Assembly: GCA_015680685.1 (NCBI GenBank)
Contig: MNCI01022324.1
Coordinates: forward strand, 6,481-70,480
Reading direction: 5' to 3'
DNA from: Gnetum montanum
Lineage: Eukaryota > Streptophyta > Gnetopsida > Gnetales > Gnetaceae
DNA length: 64,000 nucleotides
The first letter of the stretch is position 1, and each line of letters starts with the position of its first letter. The notes beneath the pieces were generated by a model. It had not been told where the DNA came from. It did not search any database and saw nothing but the letters and a program-made list of their open reading frames with translations. The translations under genes and the position numbers were made by a program. This document shows, piece after piece, positions 1 through 11,586 of this stretch.

Positions 1-201
1 TCTCTCTCTCTTTCTCAGCTGCCAACAAAGGCCTAATGTCATTGTAATAAGGTGTTCACCCCTGTTTTCATGAACACCAGTTTTGTCAAGTCTTGTAATA
101 ATGATCCGTTCACATGTCATCCCATTAGTTCCATTTCCCTCAATAATTCCATACCTACCTGATATTATTGTAAGGAACTCGTCCTCGAGTTCCTTACAAT
201 A
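1..201 (+). mobile_element. Element X: 3' internal end next to the lost PPT
   Basis: This stretch is the noncoding 3' interior of a plus-strand Gypsy element whose body lies left of the window. It aligns by eye with the reverse complement of element G at about 53541-53770: the CT-rich run, the two GTTCAC/GAACACC words, and the block ending in GTAAGGAACTCG occur in the same order. The polypurine tract and LTR start expected after it are missing and are replaced by a fold-back (166-201). Confidence 0.7.
166..201. repeat. Perfect 16-bp inverted repeat at the interior/LTR junction
   Basis: TATTGTAAGGAACTCG (166-181) is followed by TCCT and then its exact reverse complement (186-201). In element G the same left arm continues into the PPT and LTR start. 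Here that boundary has been replaced by an inverted copy of the arm, as a fold-back or template switch would leave. Confidence 0.85.
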
Positions 202-866
202 TCACGTACGCGATATCGCAGTCAGTCGCCAAATCTATAAATAAGAGGCGACACTCCCCTCATTTCCAATCCTAGGCTAGAAGTAGCAAAGCTCTAGAGG
301 ATTGATCACCCCAGAGATAGAATATTTTCCATGTGCCCATAGTAAGAGTCCCCCAAGTGAACAGTTCTTTATTTGAGCAGCTTTGTACTTGAATGCAAGT
401 TGTGTACAGTAATAAAGACAAGCTTTGTGGATAAACCTTGCAGTACATTGATAGGTTTTATTACATGTTATTTATTACCTGTTGTTAGCGCAGCATGAGT
501 ACGACTTGGTTACGAGCATTGACGAATGTGTGCGACTAACCAAGGAATCGGCTACTCATCACGATTAGATTCTCTCACCCTNCTAACCAAGAAATCGGCT
601 ACTCATCGCGATTAGATTCTCTCACCCTTGTCTCCTAGAACACGAGATGAGTACGACTTGATTACGAGCATCTACNAAAAATCATATACCTCGGACTTAC
701 TTAACCATACACCATGACAACAACAAGTAAGTCTGGGAAGACAACGAATGATTAACCCCAAGTGTTCCATGGGGCGTTTAGGCATTTAGTCTGCGAAGTT
801 TGACCGGATCGCGCGTGCTACACTCATTTCGCATGGTTGAGTGTAGGGGTACCTCGCCACTCATCA
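202..866 (+). mobile_element. Element X: 3' LTR, 5' end missing
   Basis: This LTR matches those of A and G. It has a GATATC palindrome at about 212, a TATA box (CTATAAATAAGAGG) near 234, a body with GAGTACGACTT and TGGGAAGACAACGAA words, and the terminal block GGGGTACCTCGCCACTCATCA ending at 866. The LTR start TGATGAG is absent. Single Ns at 582 and 676 mark small assembly breaks. Confidence 0.8.
536..628. repeat. 46-bp tandem duplication separated by a single N
   Basis: Copies at 536-581 and 583-628 differ at only two positions and are separated by the N at 582. The other LTRs here do not show this duplication in tandem, so an uncollapsed overlap at an assembly join is the likeliest explanation. 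Confidence 0.7.
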
Positions 867-2150
867 GATGCCCCTAGCATTATTGGGAGTCTCCTCCAGC
901 TAAGACTCCGACAAGCATTTCCCAAAAATAAGCCTTTTTGAAAAAGTATCCATCCTATTAACTGATCCTCTCTCCCCATACTATCACCATTTTCAAATCC
1001 CATGTCTTCAAAAGCATTTGGAGGGCTTGGCAAGCATTGCACCATTCTGTAAATTGGACTAATGTCAAGCTCAATCCTACTCTTCTTTCTAAGCTTTGCC
1101 CTTGGTGGTTACCCCTATCACCTACTCCTCTTGCCACTATGAATACTAGGGCTGCCACTACTTGGTCTCAAAAGAGAGTTATTTCCCTTACTTGTCTTCA
1201 TCTCGCAAATCAATGGATTTCTTGGAAGTGTTTGAAAATTTGAATGGGGCTTCCAAAATGATGCACCATTGCTTAGATCAACTTTATAATTTCATTCATC
1301 AATCTTTGCAATTGGATGTTTCAATTCCAAGTATTTTTCATGGTTTCCAGTGGACTAATGGGTTGAAACTTCTGCCTTGTAAGTTGCATGTCCCCTTCCA
1401 ACTATTGCACGATTCCTCAATGGTCGTTGAACATTATAACAAATTTTGGCACAAACAAGAGTCCGAACAATTCTGGATCTCCCTCTTCAACTAAATTTGG
1501 AACCTTTGGACTCTTCCTAAAATTCAACAATTTTTTTGGTGTTTTCTCCATCAAGGCTTATCCTTTGGCAAACACCTAGAATACATTGGGATTCATATTC
1601 CAAAAGTGCCATCTCTGTGATGAAATTGATGATTTTGTCCATGGTTTTTGGCTTTGCCCCTTCGCTCAACATGTGTGGTGATGGGCTTCTAAAGTTATTT
1701 CTTCGTGCAAGCTTTCTCAAGTCAACATTATGTTTGGCTTTTTGTCTACCACTTCCGCAAACTTCAAATTTCTTTGGAAGCTCATTAAACTGTTGTTCTA
1801 TATTATATATGGAAGCATAGATGTACTATAACTTTTCCAGAGGATCACCTATTCAAACATTTATCATCTAACTATTTCGAAGAAATTGCAAATCCTATGC
1901 CTTGTCCACTTCCAAATTATATCTCACGCTTCAAAGCTCAAGTTGAACACTAATCAATTGTTTCATCTATTGCAGCCTTGGAGCAACCTTGGGAATCCCA
2001 GCAATCTTCCTCAACACAATTCACTTCCTAGGAGTGTCTCTTCATAATTTTGGGTGTTTTCTGCTCCATCTAGTTTTCTACCACTCTTTTCTAATCTCGT
2101 TCTCAATGAATCCTTGGAAGATGGTAAATCTCTAGATTGTTTTCCTCCAC
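867..2150 (+). pseudogene. L1-type LINE ORF2 C-terminal relic (zf-RVT domain)
   Basis: Broken plus-strand frames read as the end of a plant L1 ORF2. About 1030-1240 gives an open stretch with AWQALHHSVNW and CPWWLPLSPTP. About 1440-1560 gives FWISLF, then LPKIQQFFWCFLHQGLSFGKH, the entry to the zinc-binding RT domain. At 1607-1657 the zinc ligands read CHLCDEIDDFVHGFWLC (C-x2-C-x7-H-x4-C), followed by PFAQHVW. Stops and frame changes occur throughout, so it is dead. The LTR of element X abuts its left side. Its right end is not clear. Confidence 0.7.
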
Positions 2151-3090
2151 TTTGGGATTGGTGGTTTGTAAAGATGTTTCCTTATGTAACATCCCCAGTT
2201 CACTAAGTCCCCCTTTTCCATCTATATCTAATTTAAATGTCTTGAAGCTTCATGCTTCTTCTTTTTTTCTATTAATGAAACTCGCTTTTTGGCAATGGAT
2301 AATGCTAATTCATATCCTCAAACCATGTGCGTTAGCTCTAATACTGCTTTTTATTGGATTTATTTTGTTAGTTGATGCACCTGGTGGAAACTTGAAGAAG
2401 AACTTTTAAGGGCATTATACACCGTGTAAATCATAATTAAAACAAATATATCCAGTGCAGATTCAGTTTCAAAAATTCTCCTCTCTACACAAGGAGACAC
2501 GGGACCCTACCGCTGCCAAACCCGAGCGAGGCAAATCCTGAGGTAACCAAGAACATATGCAGATAAACGAGTACAGCTTCAACAAATTTGAATACTCCTT
2601 TTTCTGACAAACATGCAGACTTGTTTCTTTAAATTTTAATACCCTTCTTTTATAAAGTTTTTAATGATGAACAGGGTGTGGAACAATTCGCTGAAAAGTC
2701 TGTAGCATGCGCGAGGAAAGGCAAAAGCAGTTGCAGGTCATGTGACGCCCCACGCGAGCGACCCTCAACAAAAACAAACAGCAACAACTCAAAATGAGAC
2801 CAATCCTAGCATTCGTCAACTCTGGCAAAAAATTGCTGGTGCACAAAAATGAAAAATGCAACACATACATTCATACAGTAGCAATTAATACAATACTCAA
2901 CAATCCCAACAAAACCAGAGAAAAATCTGGTTCAGACACTGTAGACATCAACGTGCACGTCGCAATAAATTTTTGCCTGCACCAACAAAGACGCGGAGAT
3001 CAGATCAGAATGCAGAATAGAATAGAATTCATTTCTTGAATAACTTTGTTGCTGTGAACATTGTTTGCAGAATTGTACCAAAATTCCCAA
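2151..3090. other. Intergenic, no gene seen
   Basis: No convincing reading frame, LTR or RNA gene. Short open frames here lack family features. GC content rises towards 3090, where leader-like sequence begins. Confidence 0.5.
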
Positions 3091-3330
3091 CTGACTTGGT
3101 CCTGCCCTGCTGCGCCACGTCGTCATCGTCATTCCTTCCATATTCCTCCTCCTCTCAACACGTTTATGCGATTCGGTTCATTTCGTTTCTCTGATCTCTT
3201 GTCTTTTTTAGCTCTGATTTCCTCGTCTGAGTTTTCAGGTTCGGCCCATCTCCTCGTCGTCGTTTCTTCGTGCTTGAGCTTCAGGAAACTGGAATTTGAA
3301 TTTTCAGGCCGGTAACAGATTCAACATTTT
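3091..3330 (+). promoter_or_regulatory. Possible transcription start and leader region for the RALF gene
   Basis: This is a locally GC- and CT-rich block with CGTCGTCATCGTC and CTCCTCCTCTC, unlike the surrounding AT-rich DNA and like a plant 5' leader. AG sites follow T-rich runs (TTTTCAG near 3239 and 3308). If this is the RALF leader, a 5'UTR intron of about 2.2 kb would end at the TTTTGTCTCTTGCAG acceptor at 5575-5589. This is inference; no transcript is available. Confidence 0.3.
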
Positions 3331-4508
3331 GCAAGCATTTTCTTTGCTTCTGTTTCGTAGTTTCATCTTAGAAATCATGAAAAAAAAAAAGTTAGTGCTA
3401 TTTGTTTTATTTCCTTCCGGATTGGTGCCATGGTTCAGAGCTTCTTTCATTTGGATTAGCTTCGAACTGGGGCTTTTGTTTAGCTGTGGGCGCTCTGCTT
3501 TCTTTGTACCTTATCTTTCTTCACTTTTGTTTCGGACTTTCATCTTAAGAAAAAGGGACAGATCTGGGATATCTGTAATATTCCTTCCCGCAAGCTTTAT
3601 TGTTAAGAGTTTTTCTGATTTAAGTTGGTTCCGTAAATTTTTAATCCCTCTTTCTCGATCAGTTTGACGTATGTTTTTCAATCCGTCTTTCCTTTCTTTG
3701 AAGGTTGCCATGTGGAATCTTGTGGATTATTGTTTCTCCAAGAATATCATGACAGTTTAGATAAAGCCAGAAAATTGGAAATTTAGACAGAAGAATGTAT
3801 CAATACAATTTAGTTTTTTCTCCATATGTCATCTCTGATGGGCTCATGGGTCATCGCCTTGGGTTATAACTTATACGAACAAATACCAATGTCTAAACTT
3901 AGATTGCTGGATCAGATCTAGACTTCTGATATTAATTCTGTTTAGAAGTTTAGAATTCAGTACGCTCTGGTAATTTTGAGGTTTTGATAAAAACTTTTAC
4001 AGTTTCCTGTGAATTAGAGCATAGTTATAGATGACTTCCTGATCATAATTCCTGTGTTTTCCCTTTTTGGTATTCCCCAAAAAGTCATAGGGTCATCCTA
4101 GTTCTGTATACGTAATGGTTAAAGATTGTTCTCAAAATTTTGTCCTCTGCAAAAGATCTTAAATTCTCTCCTCGGCCAAGAATATTAATAAATTTTCCAT
4201 TTAGATTATAACTTAGTATACTTTAGAATTTTGGTCGTCAAAATCCTTAAAAGTGCTTAAACAAGAAACGCACCTGTCGAGAAAATGCATGCCCCCGGTA
4301 TCAGTGGAAGATGAGGACGCCCCAGATCACGTGACCAATAAACAAAGAAATAATGAATTTAGACGAGAAAGCCTTTACCAGGAAAAACCCGGTAATTCAT
4401 TTGAGGTTTGCCGTGCACATTTTAAATTTTGTGAGGTTATTGAAATTCTTTGTAAATGGTGCCCTTTTTTTGTCCAAAAATGTGGTTTTCGCTCCGTGCC
4501 AGTATTCC

Positions 4509-4583
4509 ACACCAACTCCCCTTTTCGTTTTCCACAGATTTGGTGACACCAACTCCCCTTCTCATTTTCCACAGATTTGCTGA
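4509..4583. repeat. 37-bp tandem duplication
   Basis: Two copies starting ACACCAACTCCCC at 4509 and 4546 each continue to TTTTCCACAGATTTG, with a few substitutions. No function is evident. Confidence 0.75.
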
Positions 4584-5589
4584 CGGAAAATTAGACAAGA
4601 ACATTTAGCAACTCCAGCTGATCGAGACTCTTACCAAACTCCTGTCATGTAAATTTCTCTATCAAATTGTTCAAAGTCAATGTTAACCCAATTCCATGCT
4701 CGATAAGATAAACTCAACATGGAATACATCTTTGCAAGTCTGTAGGTGAAATAAAGCTATGTAATCATGAATAATATTCAACTGAAATTACCTACTTGCC
4801 CACGGGGTTTTTGATTCTTAACTCATAGGACGCTGGGGTTTTTTGGATTCTTTAACTCATAAGACAGGTTGAAGCGTTGAAGCTTGGATACAAGATTAGG
4901 TTTTCACTTGTTCAGGCAGGAATTAGATTTCAGTTTAGGTATAATCATCTTAAAAAAGGTTAGGCTTTCATTTGTCCACCCCTTAGTACCAGAAGCACTA
5001 AATGATACCCCAAACCACCAAAAATCAATGGTAATAAGAGGAAATTGCAGATACAAAAAGAAAACATAGCACTTATCAGATCATGGTTAGGACGTAGCTA
5101 GAATGCTATAGATAATAATATAGGCGACAGAGCACAAGACAAACACAAGATCATAGAGAGAACAGACATGCATGCAACAACAATCCTTTGAATTGTAGGA
5201 GAGGTGTCTGTCCCAAAAGCCAAAGTCCAAGGTGCCTCCATACCTACTTATTCTTGTGATCTAGTATAAAAGGAACTAGGGTTATATAGTGCTTAAAAAA
5301 TAGGGGATGATGGTTAAATTAACATGGAACCTAGATACACACAAGATCATAGAGAGCACAAACTTACATGCACCTAACAACACTTCTTTGAAAAGTAGGA
5401 CGGATACCCATAGGAAAAGCTAAACCCAAAAGGAATCAAGGTCATGTAGTTCGTAAATAAAAGAAGGATGAGACTTAAGTTATCATAGAACCCAAATGAA
5501 TCTTCATACTTCTTTGCTGAGAAAAGCAACCTTGGAAACCACCAAGAAAGCATACTTTCTTAGAGGTAATGATCTTTTGTCTCTTGCAG
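4584..5589. other. Intergenic or 5'UTR intron, with diverged ~210-bp repeat pair
   Basis: No gene. ACACAAGATCATAGAGAG starts related blocks near 5132 and 5339, each continuing through TTTGAA, GTAGGA and CCAAAAG words. They look like an old tandem duplication of about 100 bp of sequence. A pyrimidine-rich tract and TTGCAG at 5575-5589 could be a splice acceptor 34 bases before the RALF start codon. Confidence 0.5.
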
Positions 5590-5623
5590 CTTGTTTTAAG
5601 AGTGAAGGCTGGAACAACTGCAG

Positions 5624-5998
5624 ATGGCAAAACGTGCAACGCCGGTGTTGACATTGATGCTCATAATCCTAGCGATGCTGCTGACGGCTTGGGCGGCCAT
5701 TAACAGTGCAGGCACCACAACAGCAACATGTTCAACCAATTCTCAGACATGTACGGTGGAGGAAGAGGAAGAGTTTCTTGATGAAGAGCAATTAAGTGTT
5801 GCAGAGGTGGTAATGCGAAGAATTCTGCAGACATCTGCTTCAGGGAAGACGTACATAGGCTACGATGCTCTGAAAGCAGACAGAGTGCCATGTTCCCAGT
5901 CAGGAGCTTCTTACTACGACTGCTACAACAGCAGCCAAGTCAATCCTTATCGCCGCTCCTGCACTGCCATTACCCGCTGCGCCCGTGATACCACATGA
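5624..5998 (+). CDS. RALF peptide hormone precursor (rapid alkalinization factor family)
   Basis: A complete 124-residue preproprotein in one exon. Residues about 6-25 are a hydrophobic secretion signal. Residues 45-55 are an acidic propeptide run. RRIL at 65-68 is the dibasic-Leu site where plant site-1-type subtilases cut RALF precursors. The mature part has YIGY at 77-80, the position of the conserved YISY receptor-contact motif, and the four family cysteines at 90, 100, 113 and 119 that form two disulfides. The C-terminal PYRRSCTAITRCARDT is typical. Two extra cysteines (36, 43) lie in the propeptide. Known RALFs act in the apoplast on FERONIA-type receptor kinases and LRX/LLG partners, raising extracellular pH and restraining growth. 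The ATG at 5624 is chosen because the signal peptide follows at once. The frame is intact, so this is probably a working gene. Confidence 0.95.
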   Translation: MAKRATPVLTLMLIILAMLLTAWAAINSAGTTTATCSTNSQTCTVEEEEEFLDEEQLSVAEVVMRRILQTSASGKTYIGYDALKADRVPCSQSGASYYDCYNSSQVNPYRRSCTAITRCARDTT

Positions 5999-6391
5999 TG
6001 AACTTTCGTCAACTTTTTCACCCGTCTTCTGCTTCTTAATTTTGTTTGCTATTACTATGAAAACCGAAGCTCAAATTTTGTTACGCCCCTGTAAACGCTG
6101 AAGTTTTATTGTTGTTAATATGCATTGTTTTGATGTACGTGTGTATGTTTGGAGTGATTTCTTGTGCGTATCAATCGGGATCATCGTACTGTGAATTGTG
6201 GCAGAGGTCACGATGTGAAAAACACAGAACTTCAAGCAGTGGTCCAGTATGTATGGATTATGGTGAAAGGCCTTGCCAGGGCATCCCAGCCATTTTATAC
6301 TTTCTTGAGGGAAGACCAAAACAAAATAAATTTTGGCCTGCAATAGGTCAATACTAGTAATTTGAAGTAAAAGTGTGAATGAGTTGGCTTA

Positions 6392-6398
6392 AATAAAA
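6392..6398 (+). terminator. Candidate poly(A) signal for the RALF gene
   Basis: AATAAAA lies about 390 bases after the RALF stop codon in AT-rich sequence, with TG-rich sequence (GCTGTTGTTTGTGTTTGCC) just downstream. Confidence 0.4.
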
Positions 6399-6439
6399 TT
6401 TGGTTCCTGCGTACAGCTGTTGTTTGTGTTTGCCTTATA

Positions 6440-7914
6440 AATTGCCTTATAAAAATTTCTGGCTAAGGCACACGTAGCGGAAAAATTGAAAACTTTAACC
6501 ATATAATAGAGCAGATATGTAAGAAAGAATAAACAGACACAAAGCTTTTAAGGTGGTGGGTCTATATCCACCATAAAACTCTTATCAGATTGTAGGGGGC
6601 CAAGTAATTTTATCAGTCAAAGAAAAAATTACAAGGCTTCCATTACAATCAATCTTGGTCAAAGAATCAACTTTCACAACATAGAGGAATAGGAAAAAAC
6701 TTTGTTTTGTCTCAACACATAGATTCAAGAGTTATAGAGTTTTCTAAGCAAAAGAGAACATAGCTTTTTTTAGAAAAGAAATAGTGAGCTTTAGTCATTT
6801 TTAAAGTTGTTTTTTGATCCATTTTTTATATGTTAAAGATATAGAGCTAGAGAAGCATAGGAGAGAAGCTATAGTTGTTGCAAACCCATTGAAAAAAATA
6901 GTCGAAAAAAATAGTCAAAAAAGAAGTTGTATTCATTACATCTTTGCCTCTATTCTTGCTTTTGGTATTAGCTTGAGGTGAGCATTGAAAACTTGGCAAA
7001 GGAAGAAGAAAACTGTTATTTCATTTCTAACCCTACTAGCCTCTTAACTTCCCATGGACATAATAAGCTTTGCTTGTACTTGTACAAGGAACAATGACTC
7101 ATTTTGCTTCATCTAATTGCCCTATCCTTTTTGCCAACGATGCTTAGCTAACTTCTGTAGTAGGACAAACTCTTGCTTTTTGTATAATAGTCTTTCATTT
7201 TCTAATCATTTATGTATTTTTGAGCTTTTTTTCATAGCATTTTTAGATGAGTTAGACTTTTACCATACATAAGTTTTTTATTCTATGACCCATGGCTTTT
7301 ATAATTTTATCTTTATGAGAAAAGGTTAGGGTAAATAGAATTGGCTTTGTAATCGTGGAGTGTAGGAAGAGAAATTTTCAAGAGCCCTTTGGTTTTAAAT
7401 AATGTGTTGCTTTTGTAAAACCACAAATGGTTCTAAGGTGATATCTTTCTTTGAGCTAACGTGTCAAATACGCTTTAGCATAAGCTTAGTAGAAGCAAAA
7501 CTAGCTCTAAATGAATTGTGCTCCTTATAGCTCTTTTCCTTTTTCAAAATGCATATCAAGCCCCATTTTTCTCACATTCATGTGGTATGTAGAAAATATT
7601 TAATGTAGAAACCCTTTGAAAATGTTTTTACATGAGCCTTGCAAAACCAAATTTTGTTCTGCAACTACTTGTGATTTTGGTTCTACAAGCTTACATGGCT
7701 AGGAATTGAGGTGGCTTCACAAGCACTTAGAAAAAATAAGGCTAATTCTCTATTTTTAAAATAAGTTTTCCTACACGTAGTAAACAATGTTGATGTAGTA
7801 GAAGTATTCTGGAAGAGCTTTATAGAACCAAAAACTAGTTTAAAAGGTTGGTTCTACAAGTTGATGTGGCATAGTGCCCAGTAGAACCAAAAATGGTTCT
7901 AAAGCTTTTCTAGA
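6440..7914. other. Intergenic; scattered palindromic words, no gene
   Basis: No coding frame of note. From about 7420 to 7905 the word AGAACCA and its complement TGGTTCT recur. At 7883-7902 they form an 8-bp-arm palindrome TAGAACCA-AAAA-TGGTTCTA, with a weaker version near 7422. It ends where the 5' LTR of element A begins. Confidence 0.5.
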
Positions 7915-8839
7915 TGATGAATCATGATTCATTTGGTTGCAATATTAGACCCACGATATCAGATACGCGATATCGGGTACGCGATATCGCACCCAATAGT
8001 GATATCGTATATGCGATATCGTGGTTCCTGTGTGGGCCTATAAATACACATGTAGGCACACGAGAAGAAAAGTCTTTTGGGTCAATTTTTTAGTGAGTCA
8101 GTTTAGTGTTAGAGTAGAGCCTTTTTGTCATTTTTTCCTCTCAACTCTTTTCATCTAGTGCATGCCCGCAATGTGGTGATTGTAATTGTACGGCATCCTT
8201 TATTCGAGTGTGATGTACTTAGACATGCACATGACCAAAAATAGAGATCGAGATTACTTCATCATTGTAGCATTCACTTAGTTTAAATTACTTATTAATT
8301 ATTGTTTTCGTAGTTAATATCTCTTCACCCTAAACTCCTTAAACACGGAATGAGTACGACTTAATCACAAGCATTTAAGTGTGACTACTTGGTATCCCAG
8401 TAGCGTACCTAGGCCATGTGCTTGGTAATCCCAGTAGTAGTCGTGCACGAGGTCCAAGATGTGTACAGATGATTAAGGAACAAATGCTCATCGCGCTTAG
8501 GCTAGCTTAGATTCTTTCTCCCTATCTCCTCTTAGTTTATCTCTCTCTCTCTCTCTCTCTCTCCCCGCCCACCCCGCCCCCCTTTTCCTCCTAGCTTAAT
8601 TAAAGATTATTTTCCATTGCTTCCAAGAGTAGCATTAGTTTAGGAACACATCATACACTTCACTCTAGACAAAACCATACATGACAAGGCAAATACTAGT
8701 CCAAGTGGGAAGACAATGAACTACAATCAACAAGTAACTATCTAGATACGACAACTAGCCCATCTGCGGAGTTCGACTGGATCGTGCGTGAAACGCTCAT
8801 ATTCATATGGTTGAGTGTAGGGTACCTTGCCACTCATCA
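7915..8839 (+). mobile_element. Element A 5' LTR
   Basis: Starts TGATGAATCATGA and ends GCCACTCATCA. From left: a GATATC array (7955-8020), a TATA box at 8039, R/U5 with CTCTCAACTCTTTTC and TTATTCGAGTGTGATG words also present in the 3' LTR, a CT run at 8541-8563, and the shared terminal block. The PBS follows one base later. Confidence 0.85.
7955..8046 (+). promoter_or_regulatory. GATATC palindrome array and TATA box (element A 5' LTR)
   Basis: GATATC occurs at 7955, 7969, 7983, 8001 and 8015, spaced 14, 14, 18 and 14 bp, most inside CGATATCG or GCGATATCGC. TATAAATA starts at 8039, 19 bp after the last site. The same array-then-TATA order recurs in the LTRs of X, A (3'), F and G. Confidence 0.75.
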
Positions 8840-8840
8840 T

Positions 8841-8858
8841 TGGCGTCATTGCCAAGGA
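8841..8858 (+). other. Primer-binding site, tRNA-Asp type (element A)
   Basis: TGGCGTCATTGCCAAGGA begins one base after the LTR. It matches the complement of the plant tRNA-Asp(GUC) 3' end, TGGCGCCGTTGCCGGGGA, with four mismatches, all C-to-T or G-to-A transitions. Confidence 0.8.
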
Positions 8859-8973
8859 CTATGTTAGTTATTTAGATTAGTTACATCATACAAGATCACT
8901 GTAACAAATTATTAACGATACATCTTTTAGAAAAGAAATTAATTTCAATTACGTCACACACAATTCACACACC

Positions 8974-10963
8974 ATGTCTCTCTCTCAAGACTATGATAAT
9001 GTAACAACCAATAAGGCAATTCATTGGAGAACCAACGAATTATATGATGATGAAGATGAAGTTTGGAGTACCCAATCTGATGTAGGGGTTTCCTATAAAC
9101 ATAAACGAAGACAACATCATCCCAACTCACGAATGCATAACCTACCCAGTGACGATGAACCCCTACTAGCCACTACAAGCTTAATGCAAATACAAGAGGT
9201 TGTTCGAATATCCCGAAGGCATCGCAAGGAAAGTTGTCTACCTAGGCTTAACTTAAACAACTTTCCTAAGTTTTCAGGAGGCTATGATTTAGATCCGCAA
9301 CAACATTTACAAGCCTTCTATGATGCCTGTGCATGGAACAACATCGATAATGGATGGTAGAAACTTAAGCTCTTTCCTATGACACTCATTGGCCACACAA
9401 AAGTATGGTATAGGTCTTTAAAACCAAAATCAATCTAACGTTGGCCAACAATGGTAGAGCTCTTCAACGAAAGATATCAAAACTATGCAAGAGTGTCAAC
9501 CTTGAGGAAACAAATCCAAGAGTAGAAACAAGCACAACATGAACCCTTGGACATGGCCTTAAAAAGATATTATGCATTTTTAAACAACTTCCTAGGCCAT
9601 GATTTCTTTGAGGAGAGGCTAATGTACCACATCATAGATGGGCTCTGTAATGAAACAAGGGAGACCCTAGGGATGTATGCCTGATGTCAACTATATGAGC
9701 TACGAACCCACCAACTCCAAGAGCTTATCAAACGGGTAGCAAAAGAAGAAGGAGAAATGGCTAAATGGGAGAATGCTGAAAAATCTCAAGAAGCCCAAAA
9801 ATCAACAAGGGCCCAAGATTATGAAGAGGATAAATCAACTCACCTCAAGGAGGTGGAACCATCTTTTCCAGTACTACAATCATTGGATGAAATTGAGGCA
9901 AAGATCAATAAGATGATGGAATGGATGCATAAAAATGCAGAGAATATGCCAACATTATTGGAGGTAGAGTCATGACGAACCAAGAAATAGAAAAAAACAT
10001 CTTTAGACAATCAAAAAGAAGGTTTGAAAAAAATAAGAGTTCAACTGCCAATCATACGTATCAATGCAACATTTTCCTGTACGATCACCCCAAGGGCCAA
10101 TGTCCAATCTTGTCACATTTACAGGAGCATTGGAGAAGAATGTTACATCCAGAGTTCATGCAAAAATATTATGTTCAATCACAGTGGCAACAATCCTAGT
10201 CGTGGGGGAGGCCATCCCAAAATTGGTTATACCCTTCATACCATCCGAACCTAAGTGCTTATCAAGTCCAACATCCTATTTTCCAACCGGGTCAACATCC
10301 TCTATCTCACCACATTATTATTATTCTCTTCAATGCCATCAACCCATATCCTCTCCAACACAACCACCACCTTGGATACCTTATGCTCCTTCTCAATTTC
10401 AAAATTCTCATCCTTCACCTCCTTCTACATCGCCACCAAGTGTTCCAGAAGGGTTTGCACCACAATAGCAACCCATGAATATTACTTGTGCTTCTGCTAA
10501 CAAAAGCATTGGGAACTCTCCTCAACATCAAAGACACCCCTTCTTTAGGCATGACCGTAAGAAGGGACAGCATAATTCTGAGCCCACCGTACCTTCCAAC
10601 CCAGCATAAGTCCAACACTGTGGTGCAGCTCCCTCCTCGAACCCAATGCCTCATGTTACTTTCTCTAGGCCATCAACAAATACTCCAACAACCATATGGC
10701 CCAATGAATATAGCCACCAAGGGAGACAGATTGATCCTTGCATACCATCTTACAATCAAGGGTGTCATAGTGGGTCAACCACTCATCAATTAACTACACC
10801 CTATAACCTACCCTATTATGCCAACTATAATCAAGTGTGTGAACCCCAATGGGTTAAGTATGACCGAGTCCCAATATTTCCAACATGCAAGGGTCCCAAA
10901 TTTTCTTTTATTAATCCTTGCCATACTCAACCATTTAGTTATGGGGGATATCCCCCATTTTAA
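8974..10963 (+). pseudogene. gag polyprotein relic, element A
   Basis: The start at 8974 opens a 128-residue acidic N-terminal part ending in LNLNNFPKFSGGYDLDPQQH. After a TAG at 9358 the frame carries on as the capsid-like region: KLKLFPMTLIGHTKVWYRSL, VELFNERYQNYARVSTLRKQI and EPLDMALKRYYAFLN align with the open gag of element G. Further in-frame stops and a frame change follow. The zinc knuckle near 10070-10110 reads CNIFLYDHPKGQCP, with Phe in place of the second Cys. The rest, to the TAA at 10961, is Pro/Ser-rich and ends YGGYPPF. It would have packaged RNA; it cannot now encode one protein. Confidence 0.8.
10941..10958. repeat. Perfect 18-bp palindrome at the internal PPT-like site
   Basis: ATGGGGGATATCCCCCAT reads the same on both strands, is centred on GATATC, and encodes the gag C-terminus (GGYPP). 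It sits where other family members have the internal TCATGGGGGAGATG tract. Element C has a degraded form near 26326-26343. Confidence 0.85.
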
Positions 10964-11543
10964 TAACAAGCAGGATTAATAAATATTTTTCATTTTCTTT
11001 AATATTGAAATTTTTGTTTTTCAAATTTTCACTTTTCAACTTATTTTCTAATCTTTTTTCCTTTTTGTCTTTTTACATTTTTATGAGTAATCTCATCTAG
11101 GAATAAAACACTCATGTGAACCATTGGTTGAGGTGTTGTTTTATGCTATCAAGTCTCAGGTAACTAATTATTTGAACAATGAGCCCACAACATCCATCCA
11201 CCCATTCTATTAATAAGGGGTTCTACCCTGGGTACAATGATATTCTTAATCATTAAAACTTAAAGTAATCATGTGTTCATTATACCAAGAGCGAAGAAGG
11301 ATGGACCAAGAGGGAATGGTTAGGGTGTGACATCAAGGGGACTTGTGGATTCTCTTTGGTGACATCTGTGGGAGTTATCATGCAACTTGGTTTTACTAAG
11401 ATTCTTGTAGATCTAATGAAAAATGAGAGTAAGAGTAATCAAAAGGCACTCAATCAAGGAAAAAATAATGTTATTCTAGGGGGTCCCATTGGAAAGACAT
11501 GTACCCATGCCTAAAGGGAGGTGGCTTCTCTGGATTAAGCATT

Positions 11544-11586
<43 letters not shown>

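Noticed and set aside
8974-9360. A separate small host gene
   Set aside because: The frame continues past the stop as Gag and lies between PBS and capsid-like sequence.
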